From positions 1-8,082 of the forward strand of contig JALOLN010000088.1 in NCBI GenBank assembly GCA_025455945.1: 8,082 nt of DNA, read 5' to 3'. The stretch is from Actinomycetes bacterium. GTDB taxonomy: Bacteria; Actinomycetota; Actinomycetes; Prado026. Position numbers and translations under genes: made by a program. Below are positions 1 through 5,568 of this stretch, piece after piece (position 1 is the stretch's first letter; each line of letters begins with the position of its first letter). The notes under the pieces are model-generated. The model worked only from the letters and a program-made list of their open reading frames with translations, did not search any database and had not been told where the DNA came from.

Positions 1-1
1 C

Positions 2-247
2 GACCGCGGCCGGACGCCGCTGACGATCCACGAGGGCATCGCGCTGGTCACGCAGCTGCCTGCCGTCCTGGAGAGGAACCGCTGCTTCACCCTCGCCGGG
101 TCGCGGCGTGGCGACCGCCGGGTGCCCGCGCTGTGGATCTCGAAGGGAGCGCCCAAGCTCGGCTGGTGCTGGGCCGGCAACCCGCACGGCTGGCTCGGCA
201 CCGCCTCGGCCGGCGCGCGGCTCGGCCCCCTCCCGACCACGCGCTAG
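2..247 (+). CDS. DUF5701-like protein, C-terminal fragment
   Basis: The last 81 codons of a gene that begins before the window, read from base 2 to a TAG at 245-247. The fragment contains GSRRGDRRVPALW followed by LGWCWAGNPHGWLGTAS, a Gly/Trp-rich C-terminal signature that I associate with actinobacterial DUF5701 proteins. The biochemical function of that family is not known, and nothing in the fragment suggests a catalytic site. The stop codon overlaps the stop of the converging reductase gene within the palindrome CTAG (244-247). Reading-frame continuity and codon usage support a real gene; the family name rests on memory of the motif and is less certain. Confidence 0.6.
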   Translation, partial: DRGRTPLTIHEGIALVTQLPAVLERNRCFTLAGSRRGDRRVPALWISKGAPKLGWCWAGNPHGWLGTASAGARLGPLPTTR

Positions 248-786
248 GCCCGTGGGTGCAGGAGGAACATCCGGGGGACGAGGCCGCCCCGCCGCTCGAG
301 GTAGTCCGCGTAGCCGGGGTAGATCTCGACGAAGCGGGGGAAGATTCGCTGCCAGGTCGCCTCGTCGACCTGCTCGGCCGCCACCGCGACGCGCTCCGGC
401 CCGACGTCTACCGACGCCTGCGGGTGCGCCCGCAGGTTCGCTGTCCACCCGGGGTGGCGGGGCTGGCCGAAGCTGGTCCCGATCACGACGAAGTCGTCGC
501 CGTCGCGGACGTACACCAGCGGCGACACCCGCGGCTGACCGGACTTCGCCCCCGTGGTGTGGAGCAGCAGGATGGGGAAGCCGTAGACCTTGGCGAGCAC
601 CTTGCCGTCGGCGATCTTCGCCACGTGCGGGTCGACCTTGGGGCCGACGACGCGGTACACCCGTGCGAAGCCCTTGGTTCGCCCCAGCCGTCGGAACAGA
701 CGGGTCACCGGGCCGGGCCGCACCGACTCCTCGTACTCCGCCACCCGGGCGAGCTGGTCGCGCAACCTGTCCTCGGACGTCGTCAT
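244..786 (-). CDS. F420 (deazaflavin)-dependent nitroreductase/quinone reductase family protein
   Basis: A 180-residue protein of the Ddn/DUF385 split-barrel family (nitroreductase family deazaflavin-dependent oxidoreductase). These proteins bind F420H2 and pass hydride to quinones, nitro compounds or other small substrates. The family signature is clear: LLLHTTGAKSG at residues 73-83 leading into PRVSPLVYV, and GTSFGQPRHPGW at 103-114 followed by NLRAHP, the cofactor-binding segment. Residues 20-65 form a basic, amphipathic N-terminal helix region typical of the family. Length is normal. The ATG at 784-786 has no Shine-Dalgarno sequence, but TAGTCT lies 6 nt upstream, suggesting a leaderless transcript. 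It lies 22 bp downstream of the CoA-binding gene on the same strand, so readthrough is also possible. The specific substrate cannot be told from sequence. Confidence 0.9.
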   Translation of the reverse strand: MTTSEDRLRDQLARVAEYEESVRPGPVTRLFRRLGRTKGFARVYRVVGPKVDPHVAKIADGKVLAKVYGFPILLLHTTGAKSGQPRVSPLVYVRDGDDFVVIGTSFGQPRHPGWTANLRAHPQASVDVGPERVAVAAEQVDEATWQRIFPRFVEIYPGYADYLERRGGLVPRMFLLHPRA

Positions 787-792
787 GCCCGG

Positions 793-798
793 AGACTA
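793..798 (-). promoter_or_regulatory. Putative -10 element of a leaderless promoter for the F420-type reductase
   Basis: On the minus strand TAGTCT fits the actinobacterial TANNNT -10 consensus and stands 6 nt before the ATG at 786. No ribosome binding site exists in the same interval. The -35 region, inside the end of the upstream gene, is poor (GTTCAG). Transcription would begin at or next to the start codon. Confidence 0.4.
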
Positions 799-808
799 GC
801 GGCCCGGC

Positions 809-1270
809 TCAGGCGCTGAACCGCCGTCCGGCGAACGCGCGGTGCAACCGGTGGACGCCCTTCACCGGGGCGTCGAACATGAGCGGGCAGGCGCCGTCGA
901 CGACCTCGACGCCGCGCTCCCGGCATACGGCGACGGCCTCGTCCGACACCGACCCCTGCCCGGCGCCGCGGTGCAGCCAGACCCGGGGGATGCCACGGTC
1001 GGCCGCCGCACGGACGACGTCCGCCGCGGCTGCCGCCGGGACCATGACCACGACGCCGTCCACCGGGTCGGGCACCTCGGCCAGCGAGTGGTAGCAGGCC
1101 TGCCCCTCGAGCGTGTCACCGGCCTGAGGGTGGACCGGGTAGAGGGTGCGCCCGCCGTCGCGCAGCCGGCGGAACACCTGGTTGGGGAACTGCTTCGGGT
1201 CACGGGAGACGCCGACGAAGGCGACGTGCTGCTGCTCGAGGAAGCGGTCGATCACCGCGCGGCTGGGCAT
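809..1270 (-). CDS. CoA-binding protein (YccU-type Rossmann fold)
   Basis: A 153-residue single-domain protein of the CoA_binding_2 family, related to the nucleotide-binding half of succinyl-CoA synthetase/acyl-CoA synthetase subunits. It has the Rossmann opening VAFVGVSRDPKQFPN (residues 16-30), then YPVHPQAGDTLEGQACYHSL, a DGVVVMVPA strand-loop, VWLHRGAGQGSVSDEA around 98-112, and the conserved GACPLMF near 126-132 with Cys128. Family members bind CoA, but the physiological role is unsettled. I chose the ATG at 1268-1270 because the domain starts almost at once; the in-frame extension to 1342 is a low-complexity, arginine/proline-rich tail unlike family members and runs through the tandem repeat. 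No good ribosome binding site is seen before this ATG. It ends 22 bp before the reductase gene, a probable two-gene unit. Confidence 0.85.
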   Translation of the reverse strand: MPSRAVIDRFLEQQHVAFVGVSRDPKQFPNQVFRRLRDGGRTLYPVHPQAGDTLEGQACYHSLAEVPDPVDGVVVMVPAAAAADVVRAAADRGIPRVWLHRGAGQGSVSDEAVAVCRERGVEVVDGACPLMFDAPVKGVHRLHRAFAGRRFSA

Positions 1271-1318
1271 GGGGACGACGCTGGCACGGCATCCGGGCCC
1301 GGGACAGGGGCGATGGTC

Positions 1319-1357
1319 CTGCCGTCCACCCCTGCCGTCCACCCCTGCGGTGCACCT
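1319..1357. repeat. Three tandem 13-bp units (last degenerate)
   Basis: Unit CTGCCGTCCACCC occurs exactly at 1319-1331 and 1332-1344, and a third copy at 1345-1357 matches 10 of 13 positions. It lies in the 178-bp noncoding gap between the CoA-binding gene and the DUF1876 gene. The period is not a multiple of three, which supports a noncoding status. Confidence 0.6.
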
Positions 1358-1370
1358 GGTGGCGCATGCC

Positions 1371-1398
1371 CGGGGTCATCCCCGCCGCCATGACCCCG
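1371..1398 (-). terminator. GC-rich hairpin, possible terminator of the DUF1876 gene
   Basis: A perfect 9-bp stem, CGGGGTCAT (1371-1379) with ATGACCCCG (1390-1398), encloses a 10-nt loop. It begins about 50 bp past the stop of the minus-strand DUF1876 gene and before the CoA-binding gene. There is no T-run after it, so it would be a U-less, actinobacterial-style terminator, or a structure in the leader of the next gene. Confidence 0.4.
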
Positions 1399-1448
1399 AC
1401 GAGGCGCCAGGAGGCACAGGGACGGCGGGGACGATGACGCGGCGGTGC

Positions 1449-1706
1449 CTACTCCATCGCGGCCACGGAGGCGGAGACGTCGTCGGCAGCGATCTCGATC
1501 AGCTGGTGGGCGAGGTGCGACAGCGCCCGACCGGCGGCCAGCTCGTCGCCGATCTCGGGCACCGGCCGGTCGCTGGGGTTGCGCCGGGCGTGCCCCTCGC
1601 CGGTGAGGGTGCGGCCAGCCGGGGTCTCGAGCACCGCGCGGGCCGTCGTCCGGTCGTCGTCGACCTCGTCGAGGAACAGCGTGACCTTCCACTCCTTGGC
1701 CTGCAT
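1449..1706 (-). CDS. DUF1876 domain-containing protein
   Basis: An 85-residue protein matching the actinobacterial DUF1876 family along its whole length: QAKEWKVTLFLDE at the N-terminus, LTGEGHARRNPSD near residues 34-46, and VPEIGDELAAGRALSHLAHQL near 49-69. The family is predicted to have a small double-stranded-RNA-binding-domain-like alpha/beta fold; its function is unknown. The ATG at 1704-1706 has a strong Shine-Dalgarno run, AGGAGGAGG, 4 nt upstream (plus-strand 1711-1719). It is transcribed divergently from the sulfur operon, with 172 bp between the two start codons. No operator-like GC tract lies close to its own start, so co-regulation with the sulfur genes is not evident. Confidence 0.88.
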   Translation of the reverse strand: MQAKEWKVTLFLDEVDDDRTTARAVLETPAGRTLTGEGHARRNPSDRPVPEIGDELAAGRALSHLAHQLIEIAADDVSASVAAME

Positions 1707-1796
1707 GGCGCCTCCTCCTGGTCCGTGAGGACTCCAGGCTGACGCCGCCGCACCGACGGGGGGAGGGGTCGAAGGTCACCGCCGCGAGCCGCCGAC

Positions 1797-1827
1797 TTGC
1801 CTTCCTGGATACCCCCGGGGGTATAGT
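1797..1827 (+). promoter_or_regulatory. Putative promoter of the sulfur operon
   Basis: TTGCCT at 1797-1802 could serve as -35 and TATAGT at 1822-1827 is a good -10 (TANNNT). The spacer of 19 bp is long and is mostly filled by the palindromic operator, whose right end shares bases with the -10. Bound repressor would therefore cover the polymerase site. The predicted transcript starts near 1834, leaving about 45 nt of leader with GAGGAG at 1862-1867 before the ATG. Confidence 0.55.
1809..1824. promoter_or_regulatory. CsoR/CstR-type operator 1 (perfect 16-bp palindrome)
   Basis: ATACCCCCGGGGGTAT is a perfect 16-bp palindrome. Its core TACCCC-CG-GGGGTA (1810-1823) has the form known for CsoR/CstR-family operators: a G/C tract with AT-rich ends. 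The same core with one changed base recurs at 5569-5582 in front of the CstR-family gene. It overlaps the -10 box of the sulfur operon, as expected for a repressor site. Confidence 0.8.
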
Positions 1828-1878
1828 GACTCCACCGAGACCCCACCCAGGACCCACCGTCGAGGAGTGCGCACAACG

Positions 1879-2199
1879 ATGGTCGAGCACGTCTCCGTCC
1901 GCCACCTGGCTGAAGCCATGAGCCGTGGCGACGCCCACGTCGTCGACGTCCGCGAGGGCTACGAGTACGCCGCCGGCCACGTGCCGGGCGCCGTCCACGT
2001 GCCCATGCACCTGGTCCCGCTGCGGGTGGGCGAGCTCCCCCGTGACAAGGACCTCTACCTCATCTGCGAGACCGGCAACCGCAGCTTCCAGGTCGGTCTC
2101 TACCTCGCCCGGCAGGGCATCAGCTCGCACAATGTCGAGGGCGGCACCTCGGCCTGGCGGTGGGCCGGCGGCCCCCTCTCCACCGGGAGCGCGGCATGA
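1879..2199 (+). CDS. Single-domain rhodanese (sulfurtransferase)
   Basis: A 106-residue rhodanese domain that would accept sulfane sulfur on a cysteine and pass it on, in the cytoplasm (no signal peptide). VVDVREGYEYAAGHVPGAVHVP (residues 21-42) is the standard N-terminal motif. The active-site loop is C63-ETGNRS, with persulfide-forming Cys63, and the end has NVEGGTSAWRWAGGP. I start at ATG 1879 because GAGGAG (1862-1867) is 11 nt upstream; the in-frame GTG at 1867 overlaps that ribosome binding site and so is unlikely. It is the first gene behind the palindromic operator, and its stop overlaps the next start as ATGA (2196-2199), implying translational coupling to the CstB-like gene. Its role is probably sulfane-sulfur shuttling in persulfide detoxification. 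Confidence 0.93.
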   Translation: MVEHVSVRHLAEAMSRGDAHVVDVREGYEYAAGHVPGAVHVPMHLVPLRVGELPRDKDLYLICETGNRSFQVGLYLARQGISSHNVEGGTSAWRWAGGPLSTGSAA

Positions 2200-3644
2200 G
2201 CACGATCGACGTCACCATCATCGAGACCCCCAACCTCGGCGACCGCTCGTATGTCGTCGCCCTCGACGGCACCGCCGTCGTCATCGACCCGCAGCGCGAC
2301 ATCGACCGGGTGCAGGCGGTGCTCGAGGCCCAGGGCCTGACCGTCACCCACGTGCTCGAGACGCACATCCACAACGACTACGTGTCCGGCGGGCTGGTCC
2401 TTGCCGGGCAGCTCGGCGCCGAGTACATCGTCCCGGCCGGGTACGCGCTCGCCTACGAGGCCACCCAGCTGTCGGACGGTGCGAGCTTCACCTCCGGCCG
2501 GATGTCCTGGCGGGTGGTCCACACCCCCGGGCACACGCCCCAGCACCTGTCCTACGCCGTCGCCGTGGACGGCGTCGACGAGGCGGTCTTCACCGGCGGC
2601 TCGATGCTGTTCGGCAGCGTCGGCCGACCGGACCTGCTCGGGCCTGACCTCACCCTGGGCCTGGCCCACGACCAGTGGCGCTCGGTCCGCCGCCTCGTCG
2701 ACGAGGTCGCCGGGGACGCCGCCGTCTACCCCACGCACGGCTTCGGCTCCTTCTGCAGCGTCACGGCGACCGTCGGCCTGGAGTCGACAGTGGCCCAGCA
2801 GCGCACGACCAACCCGGCGCTGACGCTGAGCGAGCAGGAGTTCGTCGACGAGCTCGTCGCCGGGCTGGACGCCTACCCGGCGTACTACGCGCACATGGGC
2901 CCGTCGAACCAGGCGGGCCCCGGCCCGGTCGACCTGTCGCTGCCCGGCCCAGCGGACGCCGCGGAGCTGCGCCGCCGCATCGACGCCGGCGAGTGGGTCG
3001 TGGACCTGCGGGCGCGCAAGCTGTTCGCCCGCGGGCACCTGCGCGGCACCTTGTCGTTCGACGGCGAGGGCAACGCGATCACCTACCTCGGCTGGCTCAT
3101 CCCGTGGGGAACCCCGGTCACGCTGCTCGGCGAGAGCGAGCAGCAGGTCCAGGCATTCCAACGGGATCTCGTGCAGATCGGCATCGACCGCCCGGCCGCG
3201 CACGCCACCGGCTCGCCGACCGAGTGGGCGCTGGACGCCGAGCGCGACGTGCTGGCGTTCCCGCAGACCGACTTCGAAGGGCTGGCCAAGGCGCAGGCCG
3301 ACGACCCCGAGCTGCTCGTCCTGGACACCCGGCGCAACCTCGAGTGGCACGACGGACACGTGCGCGGTGCACGGCACCTGCCGATCCACGAGCTGATCGG
3401 GCGGATCGACGAGGTCGTCGCCTGGAGCCGCGCGGCGGAGCATGCCGGCCATGACGCCACGGTGTGGGTCTACTGCGGCAGCGGCTTCCGCGCCGCGGCG
3501 GTCTGCTCGCTGCTCGAGCGGGTCGGCGTCCCGGTGGTGCACGTGGACGACGACTGGGGCAACGCCGCCCTCAAGGGCGCCGCGGTCGTCAGCGAGGAGC
3601 GTCCGGACGAGACGCACCGGTTCGGCGCGGCGGTGACGGCGTGA
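2196..3644 (+). CDS. CstB-like fusion: metallo-beta-lactamase (persulfide dioxygenase type) + pseudorhodanese + rhodanese
   Basis: A 482-residue protein with the order found in staphylococcal CstB. Residues 1-245 are an ETHE1-like metallo-beta-lactamase domain: THIHNDYVSG (56-65; His57, His59, Asp61), TPGHTPQH (110-117; His113), VFTGGSMLFGSVGRPDL (131-147) and YPTHGFGSF (178-186; His181). Residues about 252-335 form a rhodanese-like domain (VVDLRARKLFARGHLRGT) with no cysteine in its loop, hence inactive. Residues about 355-470 are a second rhodanese with loop C427-GSGFRAAA. The family oxidises glutathione, CoA or other low-molecular-weight persulfides with O2 and, with the rhodanese, yields thiosulfate. 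Odd point: the Fe ligand Asp of the usual TGD motif is Gly135 here. The ATG at 2196 overlaps the previous stop (ATGA), with GGGAGC at 2185-2190 as a weak ribosome binding site. The family is secure; the exact reaction is inferred. Confidence 0.9.
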   Translation: MSTIDVTIIETPNLGDRSYVVALDGTAVVIDPQRDIDRVQAVLEAQGLTVTHVLETHIHNDYVSGGLVLAGQLGAEYIVPAGYALAYEATQLSDGASFTSGRMSWRVVHTPGHTPQHLSYAVAVDGVDEAVFTGGSMLFGSVGRPDLLGPDLTLGLAHDQWRSVRRLVDEVAGDAAVYPTHGFGSFCSVTATVGLESTVAQQRTTNPALTLSEQEFVDELVAGLDAYPAYYAHMGPSNQAGPGPVDLSLPGPADAAELRRRIDAGEWVVDLRARKLFARGHLRGTLSFDGEGNAITYLGWLIPWGTPVTLLGESEQQVQAFQRDLVQIGIDRPAAHATGSPTEWALDAERDVLAFPQTDFEGLAKAQADDPELLVLDTRRNLEWHDGHVRGARHLPIHELIGRIDEVVAWSRAAEHAGHDATVWVYCGSGFRAAAVCSLLERVGVPVVHVDDDWGNAALKGAAVVSEERPDETHRFGAAVTA

Positions 3645-3994
3645 GCATCTTCGCCCGGTTCCGGGTTCCCGCCGTCGGCGCCGACGAGGCGCGCACCCTC
3701 GTCTCCCAGGGTGCCGCGCTGCTCGACGTCCGTGAGTCCACCGAGTGGAACGCCGGGCACGCGCCGCAGGCCGTCCACGTGCCCGTCTCGCGCCTGCAGG
3801 ACCTCGCCCGTCGGGTGCCGAAGGGCAAGAAGGTCGTCGTCGTCTGCCGCTCGGGGAACCGCTCCGCGCACGTCGTCCGGACGTTGGCCGGCCAGGGCTA
3901 CGACGCGGTCAACCTCTCCGGCGGCATGCACGCCTGGCGGTCGGCCGGGGGCGCCGTCGTGGACCGGCACGGGCGTCCGGGCACCGTCGCCTGA
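3641..3994 (+). CDS. Single-domain rhodanese (sulfurtransferase)
   Basis: A 117-residue protein and the third gene of the sulfur operon. After a short basic N-terminus come LLDVRESTEWNAGHAPQAVHVPVS (residues 27-50), KKVVVVCRSGNRSAHVV (63-79) with catalytic Cys69 in a CRSGNRS loop, and NLSGGMHAWRSAGG (91-104). It should accept sulfur from a persulfide or thiosulfate and hand it to another thiol. The GTG start at 3641 overlaps the TGA of the CstB-like gene as GTGA; no independent ribosome binding site is clear, so translation is probably coupled. It differs from the first rhodanese in the loop's second and third residues (RS versus ET), which may give a different partner or substrate. No signal peptide is visible. 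Confidence 0.92.
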   Translation: MSIFARFRVPAVGADEARTLVSQGAALLDVRESTEWNAGHAPQAVHVPVSRLQDLARRVPKGKKVVVVCRSGNRSAHVVRTLAGQGYDAVNLSGGMHAWRSAGGAVVDRHGRPGTVA

Positions 3995-4027
3995 CGCGCC
4001 ACAACCTCGAGCCCGAGCCGCACCCCG

Positions 4028-4786
4028 GTGGAACCAGGCCTGCTCACCGTCGTGCTCGTCGGCGCGGCCCTGGGCCTCGTGCTCGGCCTGCTCGGCGGCG
4101 GCGGCGGCATGCTGGCGGTGCCGCTGTTCGTCTACGTCCTCGACCAGCCGGTGGACACGGCCACGACGATGTCGCTCCTCGTCGTGGCCGTCGGGGCGGC
4201 CGGTGGGCTGGTCCAGCACACCCGGGCCGGCCGGGTCGACTGGCGGCTCGGGATCGGCTTCGGACTGCTCGGCGCCGTAGGCGCGATCGCCGGATCCCGG
4301 GTGTCGGTCGCCGTGCCCGAGCGGCTGCTGCTCGGGGGGTTCGTCGTCTTGCTGCTCGTCGCCGCCTGGTCGATGCTGCGGCCCGCCCGGGCGGTGGACG
4401 AGGAGGAGTCGGCCCGGGCCAGAGCGACGTGGCCGACGGTCCTCGCGGTGGCCACGGCGGTCGGGTTCACCACCGGGTTCTTCGGGGTCGGTGGCGGGTT
4501 CGTCGTCGTACCGGCGCTGGTGGTGGCGCTGCGACTGCCGGTCCGGCGGGCGACCGCGACCGGCCTGGTCGTCATCATCGTCAACAGCGCCACCGCCCTG
4601 CTGGCCCGCGCGGACACCGGCCTGGACGCCCGGCTCACCGTGGAGCTGTCCCTGGCGGCGGCCCTGGCCGCGGTGGGCGGGGCGATGCTGTCGCCGAAGG
4701 TGCCGGCCGGGCTGCTGCGCCGGGCGTTCGGCGTCCTCGTCCTCTTCGCCGCCGTCTACACGGCCTGGGAGACCGCCCGCGCCTGA
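4028..4786 (+). CDS. TauE/SafE family sulfite/sulfur-anion exporter
   Basis: A 252-residue integral membrane protein of the TauE/SafE/YfcA family, very hydrophobic with about eight predicted helices. The family's two internal repeats are clear: LGGGGGMLAVPLFV at residues 22-35 and FGVGGGFVVVPALVV at 152-166. A charged cytoplasmic-type linker (AVDEEESARARA, about 122-133) separates the halves. Family members export sulfite, sulfoacetate or related anions; beside a persulfide dioxygenase, export of sulfite or thiosulfate is the natural guess. The start is GTG 4028, chosen because the first membrane helix follows directly; the ribosome binding site is weak. It lies 33 bp after the second rhodanese and is likely cotranscribed with it. 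It converges on the OsmC-like gene with only 26 bp between stops, where I see no convincing terminator. Confidence 0.9.
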   Translation: MEPGLLTVVLVGAALGLVLGLLGGGGGMLAVPLFVYVLDQPVDTATTMSLLVVAVGAAGGLVQHTRAGRVDWRLGIGFGLLGAVGAIAGSRVSVAVPERLLLGGFVVLLLVAAWSMLRPARAVDEEESARARATWPTVLAVATAVGFTTGFFGVGGGFVVVPALVVALRLPVRRATATGLVVIIVNSATALLARADTGLDARLTVELSLAAALAAVGGAMLSPKVPAGLLRRAFGVLVLFAAVYTAWETARA

Positions 4787-4812
4787 GCGATCGGCCCTGG
4801 GCGGCCCCGGCG

Positions 4813-5211
4813 CTACTGCTGGGGGTTGACGGCGATCTCGACGGCAGGGGGCTGGCGCAGCGTGTTGTGCACCGAGCAGTGGTCGATGGCCTCCTGGAAG
4901 GCTGCCCGGTGGTCGTCGGTCAGGCCGGGGGCCTCGACGGTGAGCTCCATCCGGGCCACCCGGTTCGGTGCCAGCGCCCACTTGTAGCGCATCCGGACGG
5001 TGAGGGCCGGGTCGAGGTCGTGCTCGCGCAGGTACTTGCCGCCGTAGTAGGCGACGCAGCCGGCGAGGCCGGCCACGAAGATCTCGGTCGGGGTGGGCCC
5101 GAGGTCGGTGCCGCCGGCGGACACCGGCTGGTCGACGACGACGGTGTGCGGGCCGAACGCGATGCTGTAGGCGTCGCCGCCCTGGGCAGTGACGACGATC
5201 TCGCGAGCCAC
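4813..5211 (-). CDS. OsmC family protein (Cys-based thiol peroxidase type)
   Basis: A 132-residue OsmC/Ohr-fold protein. The motif GGTDLGPTPTEIFVAGLAGCVA (residues 33-54) carries Cys52 on the central helix, and the second cysteine is Cys112 in IDHCSVHNTL (109-118); together they form the peroxidatic/resolving pair of the family. These proteins reduce organic hydroperoxides, and some act on related thiol oxidants. I choose GTG 5211 because GAGGAG (plus-strand 5219-5224) sits 7 nt upstream and homologous sequence begins there; the in-frame extension upstream to 5343 is arginine/proline-rich and overlaps the repressor gene. It is the second gene after the CstR-like repressor, 50 bp downstream on the same strand, so it should be under the same operator. 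A role with persulfide or polysulfide substrates is inference from context only. Confidence 0.88.
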   Translation of the reverse strand: MAREIVVTAQGGDAYSIAFGPHTVVVDQPVSAGGTDLGPTPTEIFVAGLAGCVAYYGGKYLREHDLDPALTVRMRYKWALAPNRVARMELTVEAPGLTDDHRAAFQEAIDHCSVHNTLRQPPAVEIAVNPQQ

Positions 5212-5261
5212 GAAGGTTCTCCTCGGTGTGGGTTGGGGGGTGGAGCGAGGTCCTGCGCAGG

Positions 5262-5531
5262 TCAGGACAGCGACAGGAAGAGCCGCTCGAGCTGCTCCTG
5301 GCTCAGTGCCGGCTGCTCGCCGCGGTCGACGGCGGCCTGGCACTGCCGCATACCGCTGGCGACGACTTTGAAGCCGACCTTGTCCAGGGCCCGGGAGGCC
5401 GCGGCGAGCTGGGTGACGACGTCACCGCACTCCCGGCCCTCCTCGATCATCGTGATGAGGCCGTTGACCTGTCCCTGCACACGACGCAGCCGGTTGACGA
5501 TCTCACGCTGGACGTCGGGCTCGACCTGCAC
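5262..5531 (-). CDS. cstR: CsoR-family repressor, CstR-like (persulfide-sensing type)
   Basis: An 89-residue all-helical DUF156 protein: EIVNRLRRVQGQVNGLITMIEEGREC (residues 10-35), then VVTQLAAASRALDKVGFKVV (38-57). In copper-sensing CsoR the ligands are Cys-His-Cys. Here Cys35 and Cys64 are kept, 29 residues apart as in CstR, but the His position (residue 60) is Gly. The second-shell Tyr and Glu of CsoR fall at Glu34 and Gln80. This argues against Cu(I) and for a sulfane-sulfur sensor that crosslinks its cysteines and leaves DNA. The GTG start at 5531 has AGGAGG (plus-strand 5537-5542) at 5 nt. An operator adjoins its own -10, indicating autoregulation, and a matching one controls the sulfur operon. 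The gene leads a two-gene unit with the OsmC-like gene. Confidence 0.9.
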   Translation of the reverse strand: MQVEPDVQREIVNRLRRVQGQVNGLITMIEEGRECGDVVTQLAAASRALDKVGFKVVASGMRQCQAAVDRGEQPALSQEQLERLFLSLS

Positions 5532-5562
5532 GGGGACCTCCTCGCCTCGCCCTCTCTCGTCC

Positions 5563-5568
5563 AGTGTA
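5563..5568 (-). promoter_or_regulatory. Putative -10 of the CstR-like gene
   Basis: On the minus strand the sequence reads TATACACT, giving TACACT as a TANNNT -10 directly next to the operator at 5569-5582. The expected start of transcription is near 5556, leaving about 25 nt with a strong AGGAGG site. No good -35 hexamer is seen. Confidence 0.45.

Noticed and set aside
1271..1342. N-terminal extension of the CoA-binding protein to an ATG at 1342.
   Set aside because: The extension is translated tandem repeat with low complexity, and the conserved domain starts right after the ATG at 1270.
1867..1878. GTG 1867 as the start of the first rhodanese.
   Set aside because: It overlaps the GAGGAG ribosome binding site that serves ATG 1879, and the added residues are not part of the domain.
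4787..4812. Terminator between the converging TauE-like and OsmC-like genes.
   Set aside because: The 26-bp gap has only short GC matches (GCGCC/GGCGC) with long loops. I do not see a stable hairpin.
2100..4981. Long open frames on the minus strand opposite the sulfur operon (about 500 codons each).
   Set aside because: They are compositional mirrors of the GC3-rich plus-strand genes: low complexity, no family motif, no ribosome binding sites. The opposite frames have clear catalytic motifs.
5212..5343. Upstream ATG at 5343 for the OsmC-like protein.
   Set aside because: It lies inside the repressor gene, gives a basic low-complexity tail, and the GTG at 5211 has a well-spaced GAGGAG.
5262..5531. 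Copper-sensing CsoR annotation for the repressor.
   Set aside because: The histidine ligand position is Gly60 and no copper ATPase or copper chaperone gene is nearby; all neighbours are sulfur-related.
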